Numbered from the stretch's first letter, positions 52,211 to 58,938 are shown. The stretch: DNA of 64,000 nt from Bacillota bacterium (GCA_023391875.1 JAEWAB010000001.1:62001-126000), one strand, 5' to 3'. Translations and numbers: made by a program. Notes: generated by a model from the sequence alone, not told the origin.

Positions 52211-52769
52211 GCAGGTCGCCCCCCTTCCATCGCAAAGTACTGCCGGTATGTATGCCCAGTTGGTCCATCACGCGTAGCACGATGCCCTCTACCAGCTGCC
52301 ACACCTCGGTGGGGCGGGCGTAAAAACTCGGGCTTGCCGGGAGTATGTAGGCACCCGCCTCGGCCAGTGCCGTCATATTTTTTAGATGGATGAGGCTATA
52401 AGGTGTTTCCCGCACAACGGCAACGAGCTTTCGCCCCTCTTTAAGGGTTACGGAGGCCGCGCGCGTAAGCAATGTACTGCCCGTACCGTTTGCGATGCCT
52501 CCCAGTGTGTTCATCGAGCAGGGGATGATAACCATGCCGTCGCATGGAACAGACCCGCTGGCAAGCGTTGAAAAGAGATTGTTGTTATCAAACACATGCG
52601 CGACCTTAGACAGGGCTTGCAGGGTAACGCCGCACTCGTATTCCAGTACCTGTTCGCCCATCTCGGTGGCCACTACGCTAACCTCTACCCCCGCCTGTGA
52701 AAGCATATGGATAAGCGTGTAGCCGTAAACCGCGCCGCTTGCCCCCGTTATGCCCACTGTAATCCTCAT
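52200..52769 (-). CDS. ubiX: UbiX-family flavin prenyltransferase
   Basis: This 189-aa flavoprotein opens RITVGITGASGAVYGYTLIH (part of the FMN site) and has CDGMVIIPCSMNTLGGIANG (about 75-94) and the C-terminal VRETPYSLIHLKNM and LPASPSFYARP segments of UbiX/Pad1. It makes prenylated FMN for the UbiD partner encoded just downstream. Both overlap neighbours by 4-11 bp, so the pair is co-translated. Confidence 0.95.
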   Translation of the reverse strand: MRITVGITGASGAVYGYTLIHMLSQAGVEVSVVATEMGEQVLEYECGVTLQALSKVAHVFDNNNLFSTLASGSVPCDGMVIIPCSMNTLGGIANGTGSTLLTRAASVTLKEGRKLVAVVRETPYSLIHLKNMTALAEAGAYILPASPSFYARPTEVWQLVEGIVLRVMDQLGIHTGSTLRWKGGDLHDT

Positions 52770-53113
52770 AAACCCAATTCCTCGATAACAACAACAGTGA
52801 TGGCGGTTTGAAACGCCGAATCGTAATCCCGCAGCATCGCCTGCGGACGGATATTCGTCTTTTCTTCGATCTGCTTTCTCAGACGCACTTTAAACTCGCA
52901 AAACAATGCTTGATCTACCGACTGTTTAAGCTGGGCGTAGTTTGCTTCGATGGCCTGAAGAGCAGGCACACGGTTATGGCGGGTTTTAAAGATGATCATA
53001 TCGTCGGTAATATTAATCTTCAGTTCTACCACCCCCGAGCCGTAAATCTCTTTGTTAACATCGTTGTAGAGTTTAAATAGCTGCTTCTTTAGTTCAATGA
53101 GGTTGTCCGTCAT
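52766..53113 (-). CDS. MpsC-like (former DUF2294) protein
   Basis: This 115-aa protein, from ATG 53113 (8 nt after AAGGTGG), reads MTDNLIELKKQLFKLYNDVN and later VRLRKQIEEKTNIRPQAMLR (about 83-102), matching the DUF2294/MpsC family. MpsC is named after a staphylococcal system with a dissolved-inorganic-carbon transporter, but its own function is unknown. Lying directly before ubiX-ubiD, it may be related to CO2/bicarbonate or to carboxylate handling; this is only context. Confidence 0.72.
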   Translation of the reverse strand: MTDNLIELKKQLFKLYNDVNKEIYGSGVVELKINITDDMIIFKTRHNRVPALQAIEANYAQLKQSVDQALFCEFKVRLRKQIEEKTNIRPQAMLRDYDSAFQTAITVVVIEELGL

Positions 53114-53146
53114 ATGATGTGCCACCTTTCCAGCTTACTTTTGTTC

Positions 53147-54421
53147 TTATAACATGGGCAGCGGTATCTCGCGCCCACCGCAAAAGCGTTTCTTGATCTG
53201 CCGGTCGTCTCCGCGGTAGATAAAGCGAACCAGCCGTTCACTGAGCGTGCGGGGCATGAGGTCGTCCAGTGTGCTGTCATCGACGATAAGTGCGTCAAAC
53301 TCGTAATCGGGCTCAAAGCTACCTACTTTACCAAAGAAAGAACCGCCGCCCTTCGTAGCAAGGTAAAACGCCTCCTGTACGCAGATTGGCTGAAACTGCG
53401 GATATTCTATGGCGTATTGTTTTGAAATCTGAACGGCAGCTACCATATTCTGAAGCATACTGAGGGTGTGCCCGCCCGCGACATCGCTGCCCAACCCCAC
53501 GGGGATACCGCTTTCTAAAAACCGGCGCAGCGGCATCTGCCTGCCGCTTGGAACATTCATGTTGGAAACCGGGCAATGCGCGGCATAAACATGGTGCTCA
53601 GCCATCAACCCGATCTCCGCGTCGGTATTATACAGGCAGTGCGCCATGACGGTGGGCATCTGCCCAAACAGCCCAAAGCGCCGGTATACGGCGGCGTAAA
53701 CACTGTCCTTCGGGTAGCGTGCCGCCACCGCACCCACATCCCACGGGCTTTCGGCGATGTGCGATTGAACGGGCAGCTTGTGAGATAATGCAAGCTCACC
53801 AAGAAACACCATCATCTCGTCGGTGCAGCAGGGAATGAACTCCGGGGAAAGGATATAGTGCACCCGCTCGTTTTGGTTTGCGTAGCGGGCGATCAGTTCA
53901 AGAGTTTCACGCTTTGAAGCCTCTGTGGTTTCGTTCGCCTTACCAAATGCTCCCAAATCCGAGTTCATTTTGCCTATATAGGCGCTCAGGCCGGATTGTA
54001 TAAACTGCTCCATCAAATCCGCGGTACTCTCCAAAGAGACGGAGGACATGATCACACTGCGCATGATGCCATTTTTGATAAGCTCGCTTATCAGCATGCC
54101 GTTTACCTTGTGCGCATATTCCGGTTTGGCATACATCCTTTCAGCCGGGTAGGTATATTGTGTAAGCCACTGTGAAAACGCTCCGTCATACCCCATAGCG
54201 CGGTTGGGAAGCTGCGACGAGTGCAGATGCAAATCGGTAAACGCGGGTATAATCAGCTTATCGCCGTAATCCTCGATTTCAATATCTTCAAGATGATGTG
54301 GCAAGGAGCTGTAAACGCCGTTAATTTTGCCGTTTTCTTCTACCACAACCGTATGCTGCGGCAAACAGACAAGCTCGCCAAGTACAGGCGCAAAGATAAT
54401 GTTCCCACGGTAGCCACGCAT
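53147..54421 (-). CDS. Amidohydrolase, guanine deaminase-like
   Basis: This 424-aa metal hydrolase has DLHLHSSQLPNRAMGYDG (about 62-79), which resembles the guanine deaminase signature (HxH-PQ-xxG), with WLTQYTYPAE shortly after, the second metal/active site in SHIAESPWDVGAV (about 217), MAHCLYNTD (about 258) and GLGSDVAGGHTLSML (about 308). It most likely turns guanine into xanthine. An alternative is another purine or imidazole amidohydrolase such as the ring-opening enzyme on xanthine. It starts at ATG 54421 behind GAGGGGGAG. Confidence 0.87.
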   Translation of the reverse strand: MRGYRGNIIFAPVLGELVCLPQHTVVVEENGKINGVYSSLPHHLEDIEIEDYGDKLIIPAFTDLHLHSSQLPNRAMGYDGAFSQWLTQYTYPAERMYAKPEYAHKVNGMLISELIKNGIMRSVIMSSVSLESTADLMEQFIQSGLSAYIGKMNSDLGAFGKANETTEASKRETLELIARYANQNERVHYILSPEFIPCCTDEMMVFLGELALSHKLPVQSHIAESPWDVGAVAARYPKDSVYAAVYRRFGLFGQMPTVMAHCLYNTDAEIGLMAEHHVYAAHCPVSNMNVPSGRQMPLRRFLESGIPVGLGSDVAGGHTLSMLQNMVAAVQISKQYAIEYPQFQPICVQEAFYLATKGGGSFFGKVGSFEPDYEFDALIVDDSTLDDLMPRTLSERLVRFIYRGDDRQIKKRFCGGREIPLPML

Positions 54422-54444
54422 GTGTTCTCCCCCTCAACCGAAAT

Positions 54445-55005
54445 TTAGGCCAGCAGTTCGTCTAAAGAAACCACTCTGCCCAGAACATAGCGAATGTGCT
54501 CAAGCGCGGCCTCGTGCCGGGCCTGCGTGCTGCCCGCAACACACTCGCGCGGAACGATTACACGGTAGTTGTACTGCTGGGCATCGGTAGCTGTCGCGCG
54601 CACGCACACATCGGTCGCCACACCGACGATAATAAGTGTATCTACATGCAGGCCATCTAATAGAATCTTTAAATCCGTCTGAAAAAAACCGCTGTAGCGC
54701 CGCTTTACAATAACATAATCGCTGGGCTGCGGGGCAAGCTCAGCCACAATCTCGGTGCCGGGCTTTCCTTCGATGCAGTGAACAGGCTCGTCGCCGTCCA
54801 GCTCACGGCCAACATCCATTAAAGATGCACGGTGGATTTCTTGAGTATAGATCACCGGTACGCCCATGTTTCTGCAGGAGTTCAGCAGCCTGTTAACGGA
54901 TAAAATTAAGTTTGGGGTACAGTGGCAGGGAATGACCGCTTTCTCCCCCACAAAGTCGTTCTGCATATCGATTACAATAACGGCGGTTCTTTTGCTGTCA
55001 ATCAT
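54445..55005 (-). CDS. Isochorismatase-fold cysteine hydrolase (amidase/ureidohydrolase)
   Basis: This 186-aa protein starts at ATG 55005 behind AGGAGTG; the frame extends 7 codons further without support. The catalytic triad is visible: Asp in VIDMQNDFVG (about 13-22), Lys in IVKRRYSGFFQTD (about 94) and Cys in VGVATDVCVRATATDA (about 127). Related enzymes are nicotinamidase, N-carbamoylsarcosine amidohydrolase and ureidoacrylate amidohydrolase; the latter two cleave ureido groups. It is the first gene of the 14-gene microcompartment operon, straight after the structured leader. Confidence 0.9.
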   Translation of the reverse strand: MIDSKRTAVIVIDMQNDFVGEKAVIPCHCTPNLILSVNRLLNSCRNMGVPVIYTQEIHRASLMDVGRELDGDEPVHCIEGKPGTEIVAELAPQPSDYVIVKRRYSGFFQTDLKILLDGLHVDTLIIVGVATDVCVRATATDAQQYNYRVIVPRECVAGSTQARHEAALEHIRYVLGRVVSLDELLA

Positions 55006-55040
55006 GTTGGTTTCACTCCTACTCATAGATTAAGTAAAGC

Positions 55041-55075
55041 AAAAGAGGCCGCTCCCTTTGCGGAAACGACCCCTT
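55041..55075 (-). terminator. Second leader terminator/hairpin
   Basis: On the minus strand GGTCGTTTCC (55062-55071) pairs, with G-U pairs, to GGGAGCGGCC (55047-55056), followed by TCTTTTG. It lies 36 bp before the isochorismatase-fold gene and could stop transcription or mask translation signals. Confidence 0.55.
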
Positions 55076-55104
55076 TGTCATTCATTACATTCCACCAATT
55101 AAAC

Positions 55105-55148
55105 AAAAAAATCGTTACGCAAAAACATGACTGTTTTTCATAACGATT
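55105..55148 (-). terminator. First leader terminator (attenuator)
   Basis: On the minus strand AATCGTTA (55141-55148) pairs with TAACGATT (55110-55117), with an inner AAAAAC/GTTTTT helix, followed by a T-run down to 55105. It is a strong intrinsic terminator placed 100 nt before the operon's first gene and after its promoter, so read-through must be regulated. Confidence 0.75.
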
Positions 55149-55264
55149 CCCACCAGATGTAAACACCGGGCAAACATCATCATTAATGGCGAATCATCGC
55201 GGCTAAGGATAGTCAAAATGAACTTCACTTCTCCCTTGATGTTTCTCCTATAATATTTGTGCTT

Positions 55265-55293
55265 ATTGTAATACGCTATCCTTCACTTGTCAA
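55265..55293 (-). promoter_or_regulatory. Promoter of the microcompartment/purine operon
   Basis: On the minus strand TTGACA (55288-55293) and TACAAT (55265-55270) are separated by 17 bp. It lies between the ribokinase stop (55329) and the structured leader. Confidence 0.75.
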
Positions 55294-55328
55294 TACCCCT
55301 TGGAGGCATTTTAAAAAGTTACGCAGTT

Positions 55329-56225
55329 TTAGCTTAGCAATTCAAGGTTTACAGACAGTACCTCCTGCATATAAGGGATGGAAGCGACAGCCCCTTTTCT
55401 GGATACGGCTATGGATGATGCAACCGAAGCTATACGCAGCACCTCCGCCATCGGCTTTTGATGTAAGAGTCCGGCAACGAAAAAGCCCGTAAAGGTATCC
55501 CCCGCCGCGGTGGTGTCCACTACCGGGACATTGTAGATGCCGTGCTGGTAAACTTTGTTTTCATGCAGGCAAACCACGCCGCTTTTCCCGAGTGTCAGGG
55601 TAACTGAAGCGTTTGGATAACGCAAGCGCATATTATCGAGGATGTCCGATGTGTTCTGAAAGCCTGTAATCTGCATGCCCTCTACTTCGTTTAACAAAAA
55701 CAACGAAACCTTTGTTAAATCACATTGTTTCAACGCTTCATCAAATGGAGACGGATTAAGAATAATATACAGCTGCTTTTTATAGGCTTGTTCAATGATG
55801 TAATCGATAAGGTTAATCTCGTTTTGCAGCAGAAGGATATCCCCTGCCTGCATAGTCGCAAGCACCTTGTCCACAAAATCCTTTGTGTTTTGCCGGTTTG
55901 CTCCACTAAAGAGTACAATACTGTTTTGCCCTTTGCTGCTAACCTGAATGATGGCATTGCCTGAGCGTTCGTCTACTTGGCAGATGTGCTGGGTATCGAC
56001 GTTGTTTTTCTTGCAAACCTCAATGAGGGCGGAACCGTCCTCACCCACCATGCCGGCATGATAAACCTGTACCCCCGCACGTGACAGCGCGACCGATTGA
56101 TTAAGGCCTTTACCCCCGCAAAACATCTGCATAGCGGAGGACGTGATTGTTTCCCCCGGGGCGACAATATGGTCTACGGAATAAACATAGTCGTAATTCA
56201 AAGAACCGAAATTGAGTACTTTCAT
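55329..56225 (-). CDS. PfkB-family ribokinase-like sugar kinase
   Basis: This 298-aa kinase has the PfkB signatures GGKGLNQSVALSRAG (about 37-51) and DTTAAGDTFTGFFVAGLL (about 240-257) with the catalytic Asp in AAGDT. Ribokinase is the best fit because ribose is released by the two nucleoside hydrolases of this region. It starts at ATG 56225 behind GGAGGTGG. A TATAAT (near 56250) with a poor -35 is its likely promoter. It lies upstream of the microcompartment promoter and in the same direction, so read-through into that operon is possible. Confidence 0.88.
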   Translation of the reverse strand: MKVLNFGSLNYDYVYSVDHIVAPGETITSSAMQMFCGGKGLNQSVALSRAGVQVYHAGMVGEDGSALIEVCKKNNVDTQHICQVDERSGNAIIQVSSKGQNSIVLFSGANRQNTKDFVDKVLATMQAGDILLLQNEINLIDYIIEQAYKKQLYIILNPSPFDEALKQCDLTKVSLFLLNEVEGMQITGFQNTSDILDNMRLRYPNASVTLTLGKSGVVCLHENKVYQHGIYNVPVVDTTAAGDTFTGFFVAGLLHQKPMAEVLRIASVASSIAVSRKGAVASIPYMQEVLSVNLELLS

Positions 56226-56382
56226 TCATAAACCACCTCCTGCGGAAATTATAGCATAAAAGTTTCCTGCGAGAAAGAGCTTATTCTTTTCGTGCTCGCT
56301 TTCAGGGCGTTTTTTTGTTGTATAACTTTTCGAAATATAAATTTCACCGGTGGTGAGTATGTTAATTACTCCTCAAATAAAA

Positions 56383-56426
56383 ATGATGCGAAGCTTAGTA
56401 GTCCTCTCCGAACTTCGCATTAGAAC
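56383..56426. repeat. Imperfect hairpin, second copy of the GAACTTCGCATTAGAAC repeat
   Basis: GAACTTCGCATTAGAAC (56410-56426) is identical over 17 bases to 30961-30977. Its left partner (ATGATGCGAAGCTTAG, about 56383-56398) is a degraded complement, so the hairpin is imperfect here. The two copies flank the nucleoside/microcompartment block. Confidence 0.65.
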
Positions 56427-56489
56427 TATTCATCCAACTCTTTGCTTTTCCAGTTGCGGCGGCACCCACAGCAATGCCTCATTAACAAA

Positions 56490-56672
56490 CTACTTTTCTC
56501 GAATCCTGTCCCGTATCTCATTTTGGCGCAGGATGACCAGCGTTCTATCATGTACATCCCGCATAGATTCATGTGCCGCAGTGGTGAGGATAGCATATCT
56601 CGGCAGCTCCTCTCCCGGCATGGGGTTATACAGCCTCGCCACGTACAGTATCAGGCCTTTTGAGAAATAATA
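56490..56672 (-). pseudogene. C-terminal fragment of an SRAP (YedK/HMCES-like) gene
   Basis: Minus-strand translation gives YFSKGLILYVARLYNPMPGE, then ELPRYAILTTAAHESMRDVH and DRTLVIL, ending at a TAG (56490-56492). The stretch RYAILTTAAHESMRDVHDR matches the conserved C-terminal region of SOS-response-associated peptidases, including the active-site His of HDR. The N-terminal two thirds with the catalytic Cys are missing and a stop precedes the fragment, so it is a remnant. Such genes are frequent on Clostridial mobile elements. Confidence 0.65.
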
Positions 56673-56854
56673 ATCTACTTGTCTTTCTTATATCATGCGT
56701 TCACTCATATAACCCCGTGGAAGAGATAACATTACCTTAGACGAATATAGACGCACGTATCTTGTGAGCCTGCAAGAATAGTACAGAATTTTTAGATATA
56801 ACTAAACCTTTAGCAAAGGTGTATTTCCCATGCAATACTTGATTTTCTCAAAGG

Positions 56855-56880
56855 AAGCCCGGATTTCTCCGAGCTTTTGT
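56855..56880 (+). terminator. Short stem-loop, possible terminator in the integration scar
   Basis: AAGCCCGGA and TCCGAGCTT pair with one mismatch and are followed by TTGT. It lies just before the tRNA fragment. The rest of 56673-56920 shows no recognisable gene. Confidence 0.4.
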
Positions 56881-56921
56881 AAATAGGTCTAATATTGTGC
56901 TGTATCAAATACAGAATCTCT

Positions 56922-56966
56922 TTCGTAATGCGCAGGTCGTCGGTTCAAGTCCGACTTCTAGCTCCA
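56922..56966 (+). other. 3' half of tRNA-Thr(CGU) starting in the anticodon loop (attachment-site remnant)
   Basis: TTCGTAA (anticodon loop, anticodon CGT), TGCGC (3' anticodon stem), AGGTC (variable loop), GTCGG-TTCAAGT-CCGAC (T arm), TTCTAGC (3' acceptor strand), T and CCA follow in perfect order. The sequence upstream of the loop (AGAATCTC) does not pair and no D arm or 5' acceptor strand exists. A half tRNA broken exactly at the anticodon loop is what a tRNA-targeting integrase leaves at the distal end of an integrated element, or after its decay. Confidence 0.75.
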
Positions 56967-56968
56967 GA

Positions 56969-57009
56969 GGAACAGACAAATTTTTGCAAAGGTTTGTCTG
57001 TTCCTTTTT
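56969..57009 (+). terminator. Intrinsic terminator of the tRNA-Thr remnant
   Basis: GGAACAGACAAA (56969-56980) pairs with TTTGTCTGTTCC (56993-57004), followed by TTTTT. It is the ordinary terminator of the tRNA gene and was carried along with the 3' half. Between it and 57182 I see nothing further. Confidence 0.85.
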
Positions 57010-57181
57010 GTTTTATTAAGCTATAATAGCAGTAAGCGGGAACTCAAGTCATTGCCATGAATTAAATTAATGCCAATTTTGTCGCTTAGAGACTAAATTT
57101 CGGTTTATCGGCATAATCGGTAAGCAGTCGCAATTCGGGTTAATGGGGATGACCTACAAAGTTATTTAAAGAGGTATAATT

Positions 57182-57667
57182 ATGAGAGGCGGAAAAAAAG
57201 ATAGTTATATGGGTGATGTAGGAATAATCAAAAAAATTGATGATATTCCTGAATTAAAAGATGAACTTATTGCTGTATTTGATAGTAAAAGCCATAGTCA
57301 TAAGGCTATCTCATGTTATAGCCTGCTATTGGCACAGCACATCTTAGATTTAACCAATATACAACCTGACGATGCAATGAATGCATGTTTTGACATCAAC
57401 AGGAAATGGCAAGAAGGAAAAGCAAGGTTCCAAGAAGCAAGGCAAGTAGCTTTTATGATAAACAGATTGGCGCGCGAAGAAAAAGACCCTATAAAGGTAA
57501 AGGTTCTGAGAGTTATGGGACAAGTTGCCGCTACCCCTCATGTAAAGAGACATGCTTTAATCGCTTCAGATTACGCAGTAACCTTAATAAATTTAATGTA
57601 TCCTAAAGATTTAGAGGCGGTAAGAAAAGAAAGAAAAATCCAAATTGAATTAATGAAGAGTGTTTAA
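57182..57667 (+). CDS. Putative immunity protein (Imm5-like)
   Basis: This 161-aa helical protein starts at ATG 57182 behind AAAGAGG. The segment NACFDINRKWQEGKARFQEA (about 62-81) and RVMGQVAATPHVKRHALIAS (about 112-131) match the repeated helical pattern of Imm5-like putative immunity proteins. Those families protect against polymorphic toxins, but many members stand alone, as here: no toxin gene is near. The gene is AT-rich and sits next to the tRNA scar, so it may have come with a mobile element. It is cytoplasmic. Confidence 0.6.
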   Translation: MRGGKKDSYMGDVGIIKKIDDIPELKDELIAVFDSKSHSHKAISCYSLLLAQHILDLTNIQPDDAMNACFDINRKWQEGKARFQEARQVAFMINRLAREEKDPIKVKVLRVMGQVAATPHVKRHALIASDYAVTLINLMYPKDLEAVRKERKIQIELMKSV

Positions 57668-57709
57668 TTAATATTTTAATCATATAAGTAAGCAGTAAGA
57701 AGGATAAAT

Positions 57710-58105
57710 ATGTTGGAACAATATAGCTTAAAAACGGATACCGAGGGGTTCTCAAATATTACACGAACAGTGGAACAAACCTTGGTAAAGAGCGGCGTAA
57801 GGGATGGCCTCTGTGTCGTATACTGCCCGCACACGACAGCAGGCATAACGATCAATGAAAATGCCGACCCGGATGTTGTCCATGACCTCTTGCTGGGGCT
57901 TTCCCGCGCAATGCCTGATCGTCCTGAATTCCGCCATGCCGAAGGCAATTCGGCCGCGCATTTGAAAGCAAGCTTTGTCGGTTCCAGCGTAACGGTTATC
58001 ATAAAGGACGGGCGCCTTGTTTTGGGCAGATGGCAGGGAATTTATTTTTGCGAATTTGACGGCCCGCGCAGCAGGAATTTTTATGTTAAAATAATTGAAG
58101 GCTAA
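57710..58105 (+). CDS. YjbQ/UPF0047-family protein
   Basis: This 131-aa protein has the whole UPF0047 pattern: VVYCPHTTAGITINENADPD (about 38-57), RHAEGNSAAHLKASFVGSS (about 80-98) and GRWQGIYFCEFDGPRSR (about 108-124). The family is annotated as secondary thiamine-phosphate synthase from complementation in E. coli; its physiological role is not certain. It starts at ATG 57710 behind AGAAGGA. It is a stand-alone gene. Confidence 0.9.
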   Translation: MLEQYSLKTDTEGFSNITRTVEQTLVKSGVRDGLCVVYCPHTTAGITINENADPDVVHDLLLGLSRAMPDRPEFRHAEGNSAAHLKASFVGSSVTVIIKDGRLVLGRWQGIYFCEFDGPRSRNFYVKIIEG

Positions 58106-58154
58106 TGATTTTAATATAGCATCAGCGAAAAATATATAATGAAAGGGGATTACT

Positions 58155-58850
58155 GTGGACGTTCAAACAGTTTTACAGGAGCTTGAAGCATTGGGTACCG
58201 AGCGAACAAAAAAAGTATATATGCAGCAGGGCGCGTGCGAGCCGCTTTATGGAGTCGCGACGGGTGCAATGAAGCCGATCGTCCGGAAAATCAAGATCAA
58301 TCAGGCGCTTGCCGAGGAGCTTTACGCGACCGGCAACTATGACGCCATGTACCTGGCCGGTATGATTGCCGACCCAAAAGCCATGACGGAAGCGGATTTT
58401 GACCGATGGATGGAAGGCGCATATTTCTACATGATCTCGGATTTTATCGTGGCGGTAACGCTCGCGGAAACCGATATCGCGCAGGCCGTTTCTGACCGAT
58501 GGATTGCAAGCGGCAATGAATTGTATGAGTCTGCCGGTTACAGCTGTTATTGCTGGCTGCTCGGCAACCGCAAAGACGAGGAGTTTGACCAGGAAAAGCT
58601 CACCGCCATGCTTGAAATGGTGGAGAAAAAGATTCACGGCAGCCCCGACCGCGCCAAATACGCCATGAATAGCTTTGTCACAACCGTAGGCGTTTCCTAT
58701 CTTCCGCTGCATGAAAAGGCCCTCGCCATCGCAAAGGATATCGGAACCGTGGAGATGCTCAGGGGCAGCGTCCCTGTGGCGGCGGAAGAGATTCAGAAAG
58801 CGGCCGAGAAGGGACGGCTGGGGTTCAAGCGCAAGAACGTCCGGTGTTAG
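58155..58850 (+). CDS. DNA alkylation repair (AlkD-like, HEAT-repeat) protein
   Basis: This 231-aa all-helical protein starts at GTG 58155 behind GAAAGGGGA. It opens VLQELEALGTERTKKVYMQQ and continues with helical pairs typical of the AlkD/DNA-alkylation-repair superfamily (YGVATGAMKPIVRKIKINQ, about 33-51; MYLAGMIADPKAMTEADFD, about 68-86). True AlkD glycosylases use Trp/Asp residues in the concave face; I could not confirm them all, so it may be a non-enzymatic relative. A terminator follows at 58898-58938. Confidence 0.8.
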   Translation: MDVQTVLQELEALGTERTKKVYMQQGACEPLYGVATGAMKPIVRKIKINQALAEELYATGNYDAMYLAGMIADPKAMTEADFDRWMEGAYFYMISDFIVAVTLAETDIAQAVSDRWIASGNELYESAGYSCYCWLLGNRKDEEFDQEKLTAMLEMVEKKIHGSPDRAKYAMNSFVTTVGVSYLPLHEKALAIAKDIGTVEMLRGSVPVAAEEIQKAAEKGRLGFKRKNVRC

Positions 58851-58897
58851 GCGGTAGTTGTTTTTCATATATGGATAGATAGTCAATTGAGCTATAT

Positions 58898-58938
58898 AAA
58901 ACGCATCGGGCAGATAAGGGTCTGCTTGGCGCGTTTTT
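58898..58938 (+). terminator. Intrinsic terminator after the AlkD-like gene
   Basis: AAAACGC (58898-58904) pairs with the GCGTTTT beginning at 58931, with an inner GGCAGAT/TCTGCTT helix, and runs into TTATTTAT. It separates the AlkD-like gene from the M23 peptidase gene. Confidence 0.7.

Larger units (their letters stand above)
55005..55258 (-). promoter_or_regulatory. Long structured 5' leader of the microcompartment/purine operon, riboswitch-like
   Basis: From the predicted start (~55258) to the first AUG the mRNA leader is about 250 nt and has no convincing open frame. It contains two intrinsic terminators (55105-55148 and 55041-55075). An upstream pairing GATTCGCC (within 55188-55198) with GGTGGGAATC (55145-55154) shares its AATC bases with the first terminator stem, so the two folds exclude each other. 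That is the layout of a ligand- or protein-controlled attenuator. I could not match it to the purine, ykkC or glycine classes. Some words (GATGATTCGC...TTAA) recall the tetrahydrofolate riboswitch, without proof. Confidence 0.6.

Noticed and set aside
55005..55258. T-box or canonical purine riboswitch in the microcompartment leader
   Set aside because: A GGTGGGAATC stretch loosely resembles the T-box bulge and the context suggests a purine aptamer, but the conserved T-box GGTGGNACCGCG and the purine-riboswitch core are not present by eye.
56350..56670. A 106-codon plus-strand frame in the scar region
   Set aside because: It is antisense to the SRAP fragment and includes the hairpin repeat; no coding signal.
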